Source of the DNA: Phellopilus nigrolimitatus
Taxonomy: Eukaryota > Basidiomycota > Agaricomycetes > Hymenochaetales > Hymenochaetaceae
NCBI GenBank assembly: GCA_021029095.1
Contig: JAJOHG010000166.1
Span: forward strand, 1-54,974
Reading direction: 5' to 3'
DNA: 54,974 nucleotides
Part shown: positions 43,598-54,974 of the stretch, piece after piece
How the letters are laid out: every line of letters begins with the position of its first letter
How positions within the stretch are numbered: the first letter of the stretch is position 1
Notes under the pieces: model-generated
The model's database searches: none
Seen by the model: the letters and a program-made list of their open reading frames with translations, nothing else
What the model was told of the DNA's origin: nothing
Translations under genes and position numbers: made by a program

Positions 43598-45361
43598 ATG
43601 GCGACATTGCAAGAGCTAGTCTCTCCTCGCCCTGGCTCTCGTTCACACTCAAGAGCTTCATCACGCGGCTCGGTGCGCTCATTTCGTGCTCTGAGTCCTT
43701 CTGTACCTCCAGATGACCCTAGTGAGTTTCAAGCGGTTGTGTCGTCGTCTTCGCTTGTCATGTACGAACTATTTCCTTTTCCTCAGTTTTCATTCGCAAT
43801 CATATGTCTTCTCTGAAGCATACGATCAGACACCAACAAGCGCAATTGCACAATCTCGAGAACATTCTGCGTTCATCACGCCCTATGTCCGGCAACCCAA
43901 ACAAAGTGGCATCGTACTCTCCGCCCAGCTCCTTTATCGACCTTCCGCCATCACCCCTACCATCTTCGAGCAATGGAACAGCTCAGACACCGAAAATGCA
44001 AAGGCGTACTTCCAGCTTCGAGATATTGCAGGGATTGGCTGGTCCAGAGTCTTTATTGCCTTTGCCGAAAAAGGATGGCGGACCTTTGCGACCGGAGGGA
44101 ATACTACGAGAAGGCGTACCGACGGAGTTCATGTCGAGTGCCAACGGACGTTCTTCGAGTCCAACACGTACTTTGAGTCGTATGTACACGTTTCAATCTT
44201 CATATTCAGTACTGCCAACCTTGCATAGAATCACATTGACCATTTGATCACAGGGATTCCTGTAGCTTCAGTCGGTGCGAGCACTTGTCATGTTTACTTA
44301 CGGTTTGTTCCTTAACCGAGTCGAAGGTCATGCTCGTACACTTGCTGAAGATGGTCAAGCTTCTCGTTCTCCGAAGTCTACGACCTTTGACATTCAAGGC
44401 AGCTCGTCGCAAGGACCGGATAACTTAACGACATCGGCCTCATCGCTGCACCTTCCTCCATCCCCCGGACGGCGTGTATCACTCGGAGCCAGCGGAGGCA
44501 ATACTACTAAAGTTTTGGCAGACTTGCAGGCTGGCGTCGTTAATGCAAAAAATGCGTTGGAAAATACCAAAGCTCAGTTGAGATTAAGTCAAAGGACTGT
44601 CGCTCAACTTACTCGACAAACGGAGGACTTGAAAGACGGCAGAGAGAGATTAAGATTGGAGAATGAAGGTTTGAATAATGTCGTGGCAAGAAAAGAGCGT
44701 TTACTTCAGGAGGTGAGCAACATCCAATCTCTATCGTACGCTGACGATGATGGGTTTTAACGAAGGTACTCGATCGCGCTCGTAAAGCTGAAGCAGAGGC
44801 GACTGCTTTAAAAACTCAATTGAAAAGCGAAACGACCGTTTCGAAAAAAGCAGTACGTGAAATGGAGGCTCAGGTGCACCAGTCGTCGGCTGTGTCCCAA
44901 AAATCTGAGCGCGAATATATCACTTTGCGTGACGCCATCAAACACCTCTCGGAGGGCTGGAAGCAGGACGTGGACAAATTGAAGAGGGAGATGCAGGAGA
45001 GAGAGGCCAAATTGCGTAAAGAGGCAGAAGACGTTGGAGGTAAGTATAGAAGGTTATTAGAGCAAGCCGAGAAGGAACGCAAGGCGCGAAGTACCGTGGA
45101 AGAACTACGCGCAGGGGAAATGGGTTTACAAGGAGAGTGGGAACGATTACTTCGAGCGCAAATCGACGAACTGCGTATCAGCGTTCAACGCTCTGAGCAA
45201 GAGTCGACGAGGGCGGGGAAGACGGCTCAGTGAGTTCCAGGCAGTATGTCATGCTCTGTTTTCTGACAGCTCTCACACGCAGGGATGTCTCCAATGAGTT
45301 ATCTCGGCTACGAAGTCTGATTCGAGCAGTAGAAAGGACGGACGAAGAGGATGGAAGTTGA
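43598..45361 (+). CDS. Coiled-coil protein, possibly She3-like
   Basis: Exons 43598-43721, 43787-44179, 44254-44274, 44321-44712, 44766-45229, 45283-45361 give 490 residues with phases closed. The N-terminus is Ser/Arg-rich (RPGSRSHSRASSRGS), followed by MSSLKHTIRHQQAQLHNLE, a Ser/Pro-rich stretch, then from about residue 260 a long heptad-rich coiled coil to near the end. Exon 3 is only 21 nt (IPVASV). The layout reminds me of basidiomycete proteins annotated as She3 (an RNA-binding adaptor for myosin transport), but this is memory of the general pattern, not a motif match. It sits 275 bp downstream of Nup53 on the same strand. Confidence 0.8.
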
Positions 45362-45659
45362 TTGGAAATCTCATTTATATATTCACTTCGAATTGGACAA
45401 TCACATTCATCCTACTATACCTAATAGTCATATTTTTTGCACTCCTGAAACACTGTAATATACCATCACATGCCACTTGTCTTTCATGATGATATTTCTC
45501 GCTTAGAATTTAGTGGTAGGCGACCTCCGCCTCACGGGCGCTTGGAAAGCCGGAATCACATGTATGTATGTAAGGTTAATATAATCGCCGCGAAACAATG
45601 GATGAAAATCTGTCTCCTTTTACCCTTACTCGTGTTGCGCAGAGCAATAACTCCTTGCA

Positions 45660-47049
45660 ATGGGCTCAATCACAACACCCGTCACCGAGCTTTTCAGGAT
45701 AAAGCACCCAATCTTGCTCGCAGGTTTGTAGTTATGATTAATGTATTCTTATCCGGTTACTTACTCTGACCAGGCATGAACGTCGCGGCAGGTCCTGAGT
45801 TGGCAGCTGCGGTAACTAATGCTGGTGGTCTCGGGGTTATAGGAGGTGTAGGTCAGAGTGTTTTTACCATTATATGCATCTGGAGCAAGGCTGAATGAGA
45901 ACTGGCAGGTTATACACCGAAGGTCCTACGACAACAGGTATTGGCGGCCGCATCCCTTATTAATTAACGGATATTTTAATCGAGCAATGGATAGATCCAT
46001 GACCTGAAAAAGGACCTCAAGGACAAGAACGCACCTTTTGGTGTCGATCTCCTTATTCCACAGGTTGGTGGAAATGCGCGCAAGACTAACGTGAGTTTTT
46101 TTTAAATAACTTATTTATGTTAACCAGCTCGTCTAAAACACCTTTTCTCAAGTATGACTATACCAAGGGTCAGCTTCCAGAGCTCATCGACGTCATTATA
46201 GAAGAGAAGGCTGCGCTTTTCGTCTGCGCCATTGGGATTCCTCCCAGGGATGCAGTCGACAAGCTTCATAAGGCTGGCATACCTATCATGAACGTACGCA
46301 GGTTCCCCTTGGCTTACGTTGTCTGTTCATTCAACTTTTCTTAGATGGTTGGCCATCCCAAGCATGTTTCTCGGGCACTCGCCGCAGGGGTCGACCTGAT
46401 CTGTGCGCAGGGTGGCGAAGGCGGCGGCCATACCGGCGACATTCCTGCCTCTATCCTCATTCCCGCTTGTGTTGACTCTGTCAAAGGACACAAATCATCT
46501 TTGACTGGCGGTCCTGTTTATGTTATCGGCGCCGGCGCAGTATACGATGGGCGGGGTCTCGCTGCAAACCTCATGTGGGGAGCCGAGGCCGTTTGGGTTG
46601 GTACTCGCTTCGTCGCGAGCGCCGAGGCGGGTGCCCCCAAAGCTCATAAGGATGCCATACTTTCTGCTGATTATGAAGATGCCGTCCGCACTCTTATCTA
46701 TACCGGACGTCCTCTTCGCGTTCGCCGTACTCCTTACGTCGAGGATTGGTGAGTCCTATCTGGGTTGGAGCAAATTGAGCACGGGCGACACTTACAACTG
46801 TTGTGCAGGGAAAATAACCGACAGGAGGAAATTAAAGACCTTACATCGAAGGGTATCATCCCATATGAACACGAACTTGAAAAGCATCCCGAGAAGTCTT
46901 TGCAGGCACGAACCTGGCTGATCGGCCGGGTTGCAGCGCAGATCCACGAGGTATTACCGGCGAAAACAATCGTCGAAAACATGGTGACCGAGGCTGCCGA
47001 GCAGCTTCAAAAGGGTGCATCGTATAATTCAGCCAAGGCCAAGCTATGA
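45660..47049 (+). CDS. Nitronate monooxygenase (2-nitropropane dioxygenase family)
   Basis: FMN enzyme of TIM-barrel fold that oxidises alkyl nitronates such as propionate-3-nitronate. Exons 45660-45723, 45774-45851, 45909-45937, 45995-46090, 46153-46293, 46345-46748, 46809-47049 give 350 residues, the usual size. Seen: HPILLAGMNVAAGPELAAAVTNAGGLGVIGG at the N-terminus (substrate and phosphate loop), FGVDLLIP, GIPIMNMVGHPKH, AQGGEGGGHTGDIP (FMN site; its His fits the catalytic base described in the Neurospora enzyme), GGPVYVIGAGAVYDGRG and GAEAVWVGTRFVAS. No signal peptide or peroxisomal tail is evident, so it is probably cytosolic. It converges with the kinase gene, 204 bp away. Confidence 0.92.
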
Positions 47050-47253
47050 CATCGAATATACCTAGTAGTCCGTTGTACAGATATGATCAGAACACAGGCT
47101 TTTGGTATGCAAATTCCCGATTGCTTGTATACTAAGCAAAACTATTGATCCAAAGAAAAAGAAACGGCTCATCATGTCATTATAGACCATTATGGTATAA
47201 TAAAACGAATGCTGAAAGGGATTAAAGGGGACTACAACTTGCTAAAGAAAAGG

Positions 47254-49253
<2,000 letters not shown>

Positions 49254-49546
49254 TTCACAAGCCAATCGCTATAAGAGACGAACCGCCACAGTGGAAACGT
49301 ACGAAAGGAAAGTGAAAGAAGGTATATCGCGGTATATCGCGACGTGAGCACGGTCAAAGATGTTGATAAAAGAGCGAAGGTCGGAAAGCGGTTGTCGTGA
49401 ATGACTTTGTGGCCATCAGCTTCAGGGTCATGAGTATGTGATATAGACAATGTCCTGATTTGGATTTACGCGAATCACTCGAGTCTCCATGCGAATGATT
49501 CTATTCCTATTTTACGCGAGTGACTGTTTCGTTGTACACCTACTTG

Positions 49547-50872
49547 TCAACGTCTCGGCGCAGCCATCACATACATGAGAGAACCAGAGAAAACCATTAC
49601 TGCTCCAACAACTAGCTCGACATTCCAGCCACTTCTGAACAGCCAGACACTAAGACACAGACTGATGGCCTTCCGTGCAGTCAATACAATGTTTGTTGAT
49701 ACCGAGCTCACCCTCGATGCGACTTGATTAACACCGGAAACACACAAAAGCTGTGTTAGCAGATTAACACCAAAGACCAAATACGTCCTCGGAACCCCTC
49801 GAACAAGCTCCGGCGAGGTTTTGAGGACCCGAAATCCATCACGGATATCGCCAATCAGGAAGATAAACACAGGAAGCGACAGAAGGTGCTGCAAACCCAT
49901 CAGGCACACTGTACAGCGTAGCGTTATTTGATCCACGCACCGTGTAAAAGATACCTTCTCTCCAACAAGGTCCATACTTTTCGTATGTTCGCTCTTGGAG
50001 GACGCCAAGAATGCCTGTTAGGAGGAGTGAGATACTCAACATGGATACACCAATCAGGTATTTTCGGTAGTCATCCACTCCATTAGAGGTCGAAGCTAAC
50101 GGTCTAGATGTAGTTGCCAAAACTACTCCAGTTGTCACTAAAACCACAGACATCTTGGACGAGTTAATGACGCAAGATGCATAAACAAAGAATCAATCAC
50201 GTACAATCTGACGAGCAGAATACCGTCTTTTCAAGAAAATGTATCCGAGAAGCATAGAAACCGGGAGACCTGAACAAAAGTTATTTAACCTTGGTTTTGA
50301 TGTAAACTGAATTACGCACCCGAAGACCGAAAAACAATCTGAAGCGTGAGAGGAACATTATATGCAAAAGCCCAATTATTGAGAAGAGAACCAGTAGTGA
50401 GCACGAGGACTTGTAGGCCCCATTCGCGCAGCGGTACTTGACGGGGTAAAAAGCGAAATGGAAGTAACGCGGAGCGTTTTTCCCACAGAATAAAATGAGG
50501 CAGGGCCTGGCAGGTGATGAAAGCCATTTGACCAAATGTCATGGCGGATCCTATTGCCCTCAGGATGTACATAATATAGGTTACAGCAAAGAAACTGACC
50601 GAGGCAGGAACTCGTCCTCAGCATCGCTTCGAAAGACCATACGTTCCTACGACAAAATCAAAGGTAAGGGGGCAAAGCAATTATGCATACCAGCGAACAT
50701 ACACACAGCACCCTCCAATAACCAACGACAGCGCCATGATCAAGTCTGTTATGTTCAAAGATAATTTGCAGTTGTTGGGTCGAGACGCATTGTCCGCATT
50801 GTTCGCATTGTCGGGGCTTGCTTTTCGTTTGAAACGTTGGCGGAAGTTTGGCTGGCCTGCCCTAACATCCAT
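49547..50872 (-). CDS. UAA-family nucleotide-sugar transporter (Yea4/SLC35B4-like)
   Basis: Multi-pass ER/Golgi carrier; the closest family I recognise is the UDP-GlcNAc transporter Yea4. Exons (minus) 50872-50703, 50646-50600, 50550-50320, 50269-50205, 50153-49941, 49888-49547 give 355 residues (Yea4 is about 340). Family motifs: LVIGGCCVNVW, GSAMTFGQMAFIT, PLREWGLQV, TTGSLLNNWAFAYNVPLTLQ, VFRSSGLPVSMLLGY, LLLTGILGVLQERTYEKYG, GVNQVASRVSSVSTNIVLTARKAISL. Roughly ten hydrophobic segments. The start at 50872 is the first ATG in the frame. Substrate is inferred from family only. Confidence 0.9.
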
Positions 50873-51015
50873 GCAGGAAAACAAAATCTCCGGGGGATGA
50901 TAAAAGAAGCTTTAAGGAGATGGTGGGCGGTGACAACGCGTGAATCTGACTACGTATCATGTGGTGGTGATCAAGCCGCGCGCCGTCGCGTTTTCCCACC
51001 TCACCTCCCGTTCAC
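50873..51015. promoter_or_regulatory. Bidirectional promoter region
   Basis: Only 143 bp separate the start codons of the divergent transporter and cardiolipin synthase genes, so their core promoters must share this stretch. No TATA box is evident. Confidence 0.6.
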
Positions 51016-52142
51016 ATGTCGCGGCTATCGCGCTGTTTCCTCCACCGATGCTCGAGTCCACGTTTCTCTCCTACACTCTTGCCGCAATGTCAGAAGCTTA
51101 CTCTTCTGCGCGTTTTTCGTAGACAGAGCTGCCGAGATGCCTTTCATACATTCAATCGAAGGCCTTTGATTGTTCGCCGTCTCTCCAATCTGCCCGATGG
51201 GAAGGAGGGAAAAACAAAGAATGGTGATGGGGATCTGATTCAAGAAAATATCTACACAATCCCAAATGCGCTTACCCTGTCTCGTATACTTGCCTGTCCG
51301 CTGCTTGGTTGGTCTATACTTGACGGCAACTTCGCTCTTGCTTCTGGGATTTTACTTTACGCCGGCATGTCAGACTGGGTAAATATTTATCAAATACGAT
51401 GTTTGGGTCCTTAAGCTGAATAACTATTGAGAAAGGTCGATGGTTTTTTGGCACGGAAATTTCAGATGCGGTCGATTTTGGGGACCATATTGGATCCCGC
51501 TGCGGACAAAGCGCTCATGACAACGTTGACGGTGACTCTTGCAATGAGGAACTTACTTCCAGGTGAGACTGAAGCGTAAACTCACACCACGACAGTTCTC
51601 ATAAATGCTCCAGTACCGTTGGCTTTCATTATCCTTGGTCGGGACGTGCTTCTGAGCCTTTCTGCTTTTTATATCCGTTATAAGACGCTTCCGGCTCCTG
51701 TACGTTTGGCTAACATTCGTCAGAGTATCGAATCATATTTATGTTTTATTATTATTTAGAAAACAGTCCAGCGTTACTGGGATTTTTCTATACCTTCAGC
51801 AGAAGTGCATCCAACGGGAATTAGCAAGGCGAGAATCTCGTCGTTTATTTTGCATCTGTTGAGTGTTCACCATCATTCGGCTTCTCTCAGATAAACACCG
51901 GACTTCAGCTCTTGCTCATGGGCATAACGACGATATCTCCTCTTATAGACGCTGATTTAAGTGTGACTCTGCAGAGTTTACAGTGAGTGCTGGTTTAGTT
52001 AATCAGCGTTGCTGTAAAAGGTCTTATTCAAGTCTTCAGATGGATCGTTGCAGGTACGACATTATGGAGTGGCCTTTCGTATATTTTCTCTTCCTCCGCA
52101 GTACGCGTCGTCTCCCTCAAGATACCGAAGAAAAAGCAATAA
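51016..52142 (+). CDS. CRD1: Cardiolipin synthase (CDP-alcohol phosphatidyltransferase)
   Basis: Mitochondrial inner-membrane enzyme joining CDP-diacylglycerol and phosphatidylglycerol to make cardiolipin. Exons 51016-51378, 51436-51562, 51614-51699, 51760-51828, 51891-51982, 52040-52142 give 279 residues. The N-terminus is Arg/Ser-rich with few acids, as in mitochondrial presequences. IYTIPNALTLSRI opens the core. The CDP-alcohol motif D-x2-DG-x2-AR-x8-G-x3-D-x3-D is complete at residues 120-145 (DWVDGFLAR...GTILDPAAD), split across the first intron. EVHPTGISKINTGLQ is typical of eukaryotic cardiolipin synthases. The intron at 51829-51890 has a GC donor (AAG|GCGAGA). Convergent with the PACT gene. 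Confidence 0.93.
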
Positions 52143-52375
52143 ATCGAGAGATACATACACATCCTTATAAAATTGTCAACTGTAAGGTGTTGGTGTTGCC
52201 ACACTGATCATGCAAATAAAGAGGACGTGATAATGCACAGACCATGAGGCTGCAATATGATACATACACGATAATAACGAACGCTCGACCTATTACATAC
52301 ATACAAAAAAAGGCCCATGCTGGAGAATGTATGAGGGATAAGTTAAATCAAAAAGTACGGGAACCACATCTATAT
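52143..52375. terminator. Shared 3' intergenic region
   Basis: 233 bp between the stop codons of two convergent genes. It is AT-rich, with possible poly(A) signals such as AATAAA at 52138 and AAATAAAG near 52214. Exact cleavage sites cannot be read. Confidence 0.4.
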
Positions 52376-54938
52376 CTAAGACACACGATTCTTCCGAACA
52401 GTTTCTAGCGCAACTGTGATGGCCGCTTTCGCCGATCTTTGCTCACGCCATAAGTCGCTAGCTCGTCTGAAAAAGTGTGGTCATAAGCCTATCAACCTCA
52501 ATTATTAAATAACTAACCTTGCACGCAGTACAAAAACTATACCCAGTACGACTGCCTTTAGCGATTTTGATCGAAGGTTCAAAGACGGAGGAGATGCGGG
52601 TCCTAGTTGTGCAATGGTGGCCAAGACTCGCTTTTCGCTATTGACTATACGTCAGTCGAAGAGGAAATATGTTTAGAAACATGGCGAAACGGTACCTCTT
52701 TTCAAACCGAGATAAAAGGACAAGCAGGTACTGCTTCTGATAACCCAGATCATCGCGTAGTGACGCTTCTCTTGTGAATTTGGCCTTCAGATAGCGGATT
52801 TGTACAAAAAGGCCCTTGCATTCTCTGTTGTGCTTCAGCATGAGTGCGCCCGCAGCATCGCTTCCATTCAAGGCTTCAGCAAAAGGCCGCGAAAGACCAC
52901 AACTCTGCACTCACGAGTCCGCAACTACCACTTTCTCAGTTCGCCCAGCAAGCTGTTCCTTCATGAATCTCAATTGCGCGCGGGTTTGCTTGTTCATTCT
53001 CTCGTAGTGTTCCAGTTCTTGACGATGATGCACCGCCATTTTATCCCTCTCTGCACGGAGTTGCCTCAAATCGCGCCCGAAACGATCAGCTTCTTGCTGA
53101 ATATACTTCAGCTCCACCTCCAGTCTTGATGCTATCGCTTGTATACCTGTGCTTTCGGATTGCATGTGTTTCTTCTCCGATTGGGCTTGGCTTAACTCTT
53201 CGTCGTGCAGTTTCCGAAGGGCATCCAGCTCGGCCGTAACTGTGGTCAGCCTAAGCTGCAGGGTTGCAGTATTCGAACTAGACAGGAGGTTATTGCTTAA
53301 ATCCTTCAGGTATAGTAGTTACCCACCTTCTTGGTAGGGATTTGCTCAATTCGTTCTCACCACATTTAACACAGAGTGACTTTTCCAGACGACGATCTTC
53401 ACGGCCCTCGAGCTCAGCTAGTTCTGTCTCGAGACTCGAGATCCGACGCCGGGCATTTTCGAGCGCTTTGGTCAGACCGACGACACCTAGCCCAGCTTCC
53501 TCAAGTTTATCGAGCTTGTCGTCGATGCTTTCATTGGCTATGTCAAGGTCCTTCTGCAAACGACCAATCTCCGCCATGAGGTGAGCAGCTGTCACATCTC
53601 CAGTCATGTTCAATAACCAGGATGCCTACTACCCAGTAAGCATAATGCAACCCGAAACAATGGAATGACATACATCACGAAGCGGTTCTCCTGGAGTTCT
53701 TGGAGTTTTCATGGACATGTTAATGAGATGCCTATGCATGGGCGAAAACCCGCTCATGCTTGTGTTTCGACGCGGTGTGGCATATGCCGACAGGGAGTCA
53801 CGATTCTGCAGCTGAGTGAGCAGCTCCTCATTCTCTTTCTCAAGCATTCCGATGCGGGTGTCCTTGGCCATTTCGATCGCTTTACGAGCAGGACTCTGCT
53901 TGATAAGTGCAGTTAGTCGGCCGACCTCTTTGGTGGCCTCTGCCAGTTCTGCCTCCAAAGCTTCCACATCAGCATCATTGAACGATCTGAGGTTGGATTG
54001 AGGTTGATTATGCAACCTAGACATTTCCCGCTCCGAGGAAGCTAGTTTCATGCGAAGTTCAGCCAATTCTTTGCTATCCTTTGAAATATTCCGGTCGCTT
54101 TCCTCGAGAGCATCCTCTAACTGTCGTGCGGTCAGCTTCGCTCTGTCCAGTTCGTCCGCAGAGATCGCAACTTGCTCGTTGGCTCTTTCGACGGCCTCTT
54201 CACTCTCTGCAAGTTTTTCTTCCGCCTTGCATAGCCGATCTTCAAGATATTTGACCTTCTCAGTAGCCTCTGTTGACTCAACCTTTAGTCGGGAAATGAG
54301 ACCCCGAGCTTCGTGAAGCTCGTCTCTGAGCAATGACTGCTGCAAACGAAGTTCTTTTGATTCGTCTCTAACAGTTTCCGCCGATTCCTTTGCAAGACGA
54401 AGACTAGATTCAAGGTCTCGGATCGTCGATTTAAGGAAGATGTTTCCTTCTCCAAATCCACAATGCGGGTGCTGGAGGAAGCCAAAGCTTTTTCGTCCTG
54501 TTGCGAACGGAAAGCGACAGACTGAAGTTCTCTTTCGAGCTGATCCTTTTCGTCATTGGCCCTGCGAAGCTCTGAGCCAATATCCCTTCACTAGCCATGA
54601 TCCGCTCGGCTTGCTCTGCGCGCTGTTTCAGGAGCTGGTTTCCGTTCCACTTTGCTGAACTCTTTTCTTGCGTCCTCCAGCTTGCTTTTTATGCCCTCCA
54701 ACGAGGATGATTTCTTCTCCGCGTCATTGAGTCGCTTTTCCAAATCCCTGACGATGTCCCCGACGCCCTGCTCAACTTCAGACATCCTTTCCCTCCACCT
54801 CTCCTTATCTCGCATCCTCTCTTTTTGCTCGTTCTCTAGCTCTTTCTCCTTGACCTCGACAGTCGCCTGGAGCTCGAGCATTCCTTTCTCCAGCTCCTCC
54901 TTTTCAAGCACCCATAGCTCCGCCCCTTCATCCTCCAT
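52376..54938 (-). CDS. PACT-domain coiled-coil protein (Pcp1/Spc110/pericentrin-like)
   Basis: Likely spindle-pole-body scaffold that recruits gamma-tubulin complexes. Downstream exons (minus) 53674 end, 53625-53327, 53277-52915, 52860-52696, 52637-52518, 52466-52376 join in phase. The product is almost all coiled coil. Its end carries the PACT motif (GLFVQIRYLKAKFTREASL, LGYQKQYLLVLLSRFEK, then SEKRVLATIAQLGP and a basic tail VRKNRVS). CVKCGEN is an odd cysteine pair mid-protein. The 5' part, 54938 to about 54430, shows three changes of frame at homopolymer runs (near 54645, 54583 and 54432) without usable introns, so it is either misassembled or damaged. The ATG at 54938 is only a candidate start, because the frame is open to the window edge. 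Confidence 0.78.
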
Positions 54939-54974
54939 GACTCCACTTAGTTCTGGTCGGTGTAGCCTAACTTG

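Noticed and set aside
45032..45062. GTAAGT in the coiled-coil gene as an intron donor
   Set aside because: The frame reads through with a normal coiled-coil pattern (GGKYRRLLEQAEKE), and there is no matching acceptor nearby.

Overview
The window looks like nuclear DNA of a mushroom-type basidiomycete. The genes carry many 41-62 bp introns, tiny exons (18, 21 and 27 nt) and occasional GC-AG introns, and the products have fungal types: a Nup53/Nup35 nucleoporin, a YANK-type kinase, a nitronate monooxygenase, a UAA sugar-nucleotide transporter, cardiolipin synthase and a PACT-domain spindle-pole protein. The species cannot be named from sequence alone.

Positions 1-33,364 are a dense cluster of seven copies (called A to G here) of one Ty1/copia LTR retrotransposon. 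The family has 278-bp LTRs (TATTGG...CTCACA), 5-bp target duplications, a primer-binding site matching the anticodon arm of initiator tRNA-Met, a leader of about 1 kb, and one gag-pol frame of about 1,500 codons. A and B (minus strand) share one LTR and the same 131-bp deletion of the protease active site. C (plus) is a complete recent insertion into B's leader, with identical LTRs and target duplication ATTCC. D, E and F (plus) form a head-to-tail array. D is a chimera with unlike LTRs and unlike flanks. E is the product expected from unequal crossover between F and D, and the exchange can be placed within about 119 bp. G (minus) is truncated by F. No copy has an intact full-length gag-pol, although E and F have long open 5'-truncated frames.

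Positions 33,365-41,600 are a repeat-rich, gene-poor stretch. A GC-rich block holds two decayed gene fragments, the reductase end of an Arg5,6-type gene and the C-terminal half of a HIR1/HIRA-type histone chaperone. Both keep introns, and the block lies between two copies of a 21-bp repeat. It is followed by a cluster of inverted-repeat (foldback) copies, traces of a second copia family (a 3' end with its LTR and a solo LTR with target duplication AATTT), and a 280-305 bp-arm hairpin.

Positions 41,900-54,974 are ordinary compact gene space: Nup53 (+), a coiled-coil protein (+), nitronate monooxygenase (+), YANK kinase (-), UAA transporter (-), cardiolipin synthase (+) and a PACT-domain protein (-, reaching the right edge). 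The transporter and cardiolipin synthase are divergent from a 143-bp shared promoter. I built exon models by hand; all phases close except in the first exon of the last gene, which shows frame breaks.

The most unusual signal is in the retrotransposon leader. Its roughly 1 kb has no sense-strand ATG in copies A, C and (from partial checking) D, except the one forced by the primer-binding site, and that ATG opens a five-codon reading frame closed at once by TAA.
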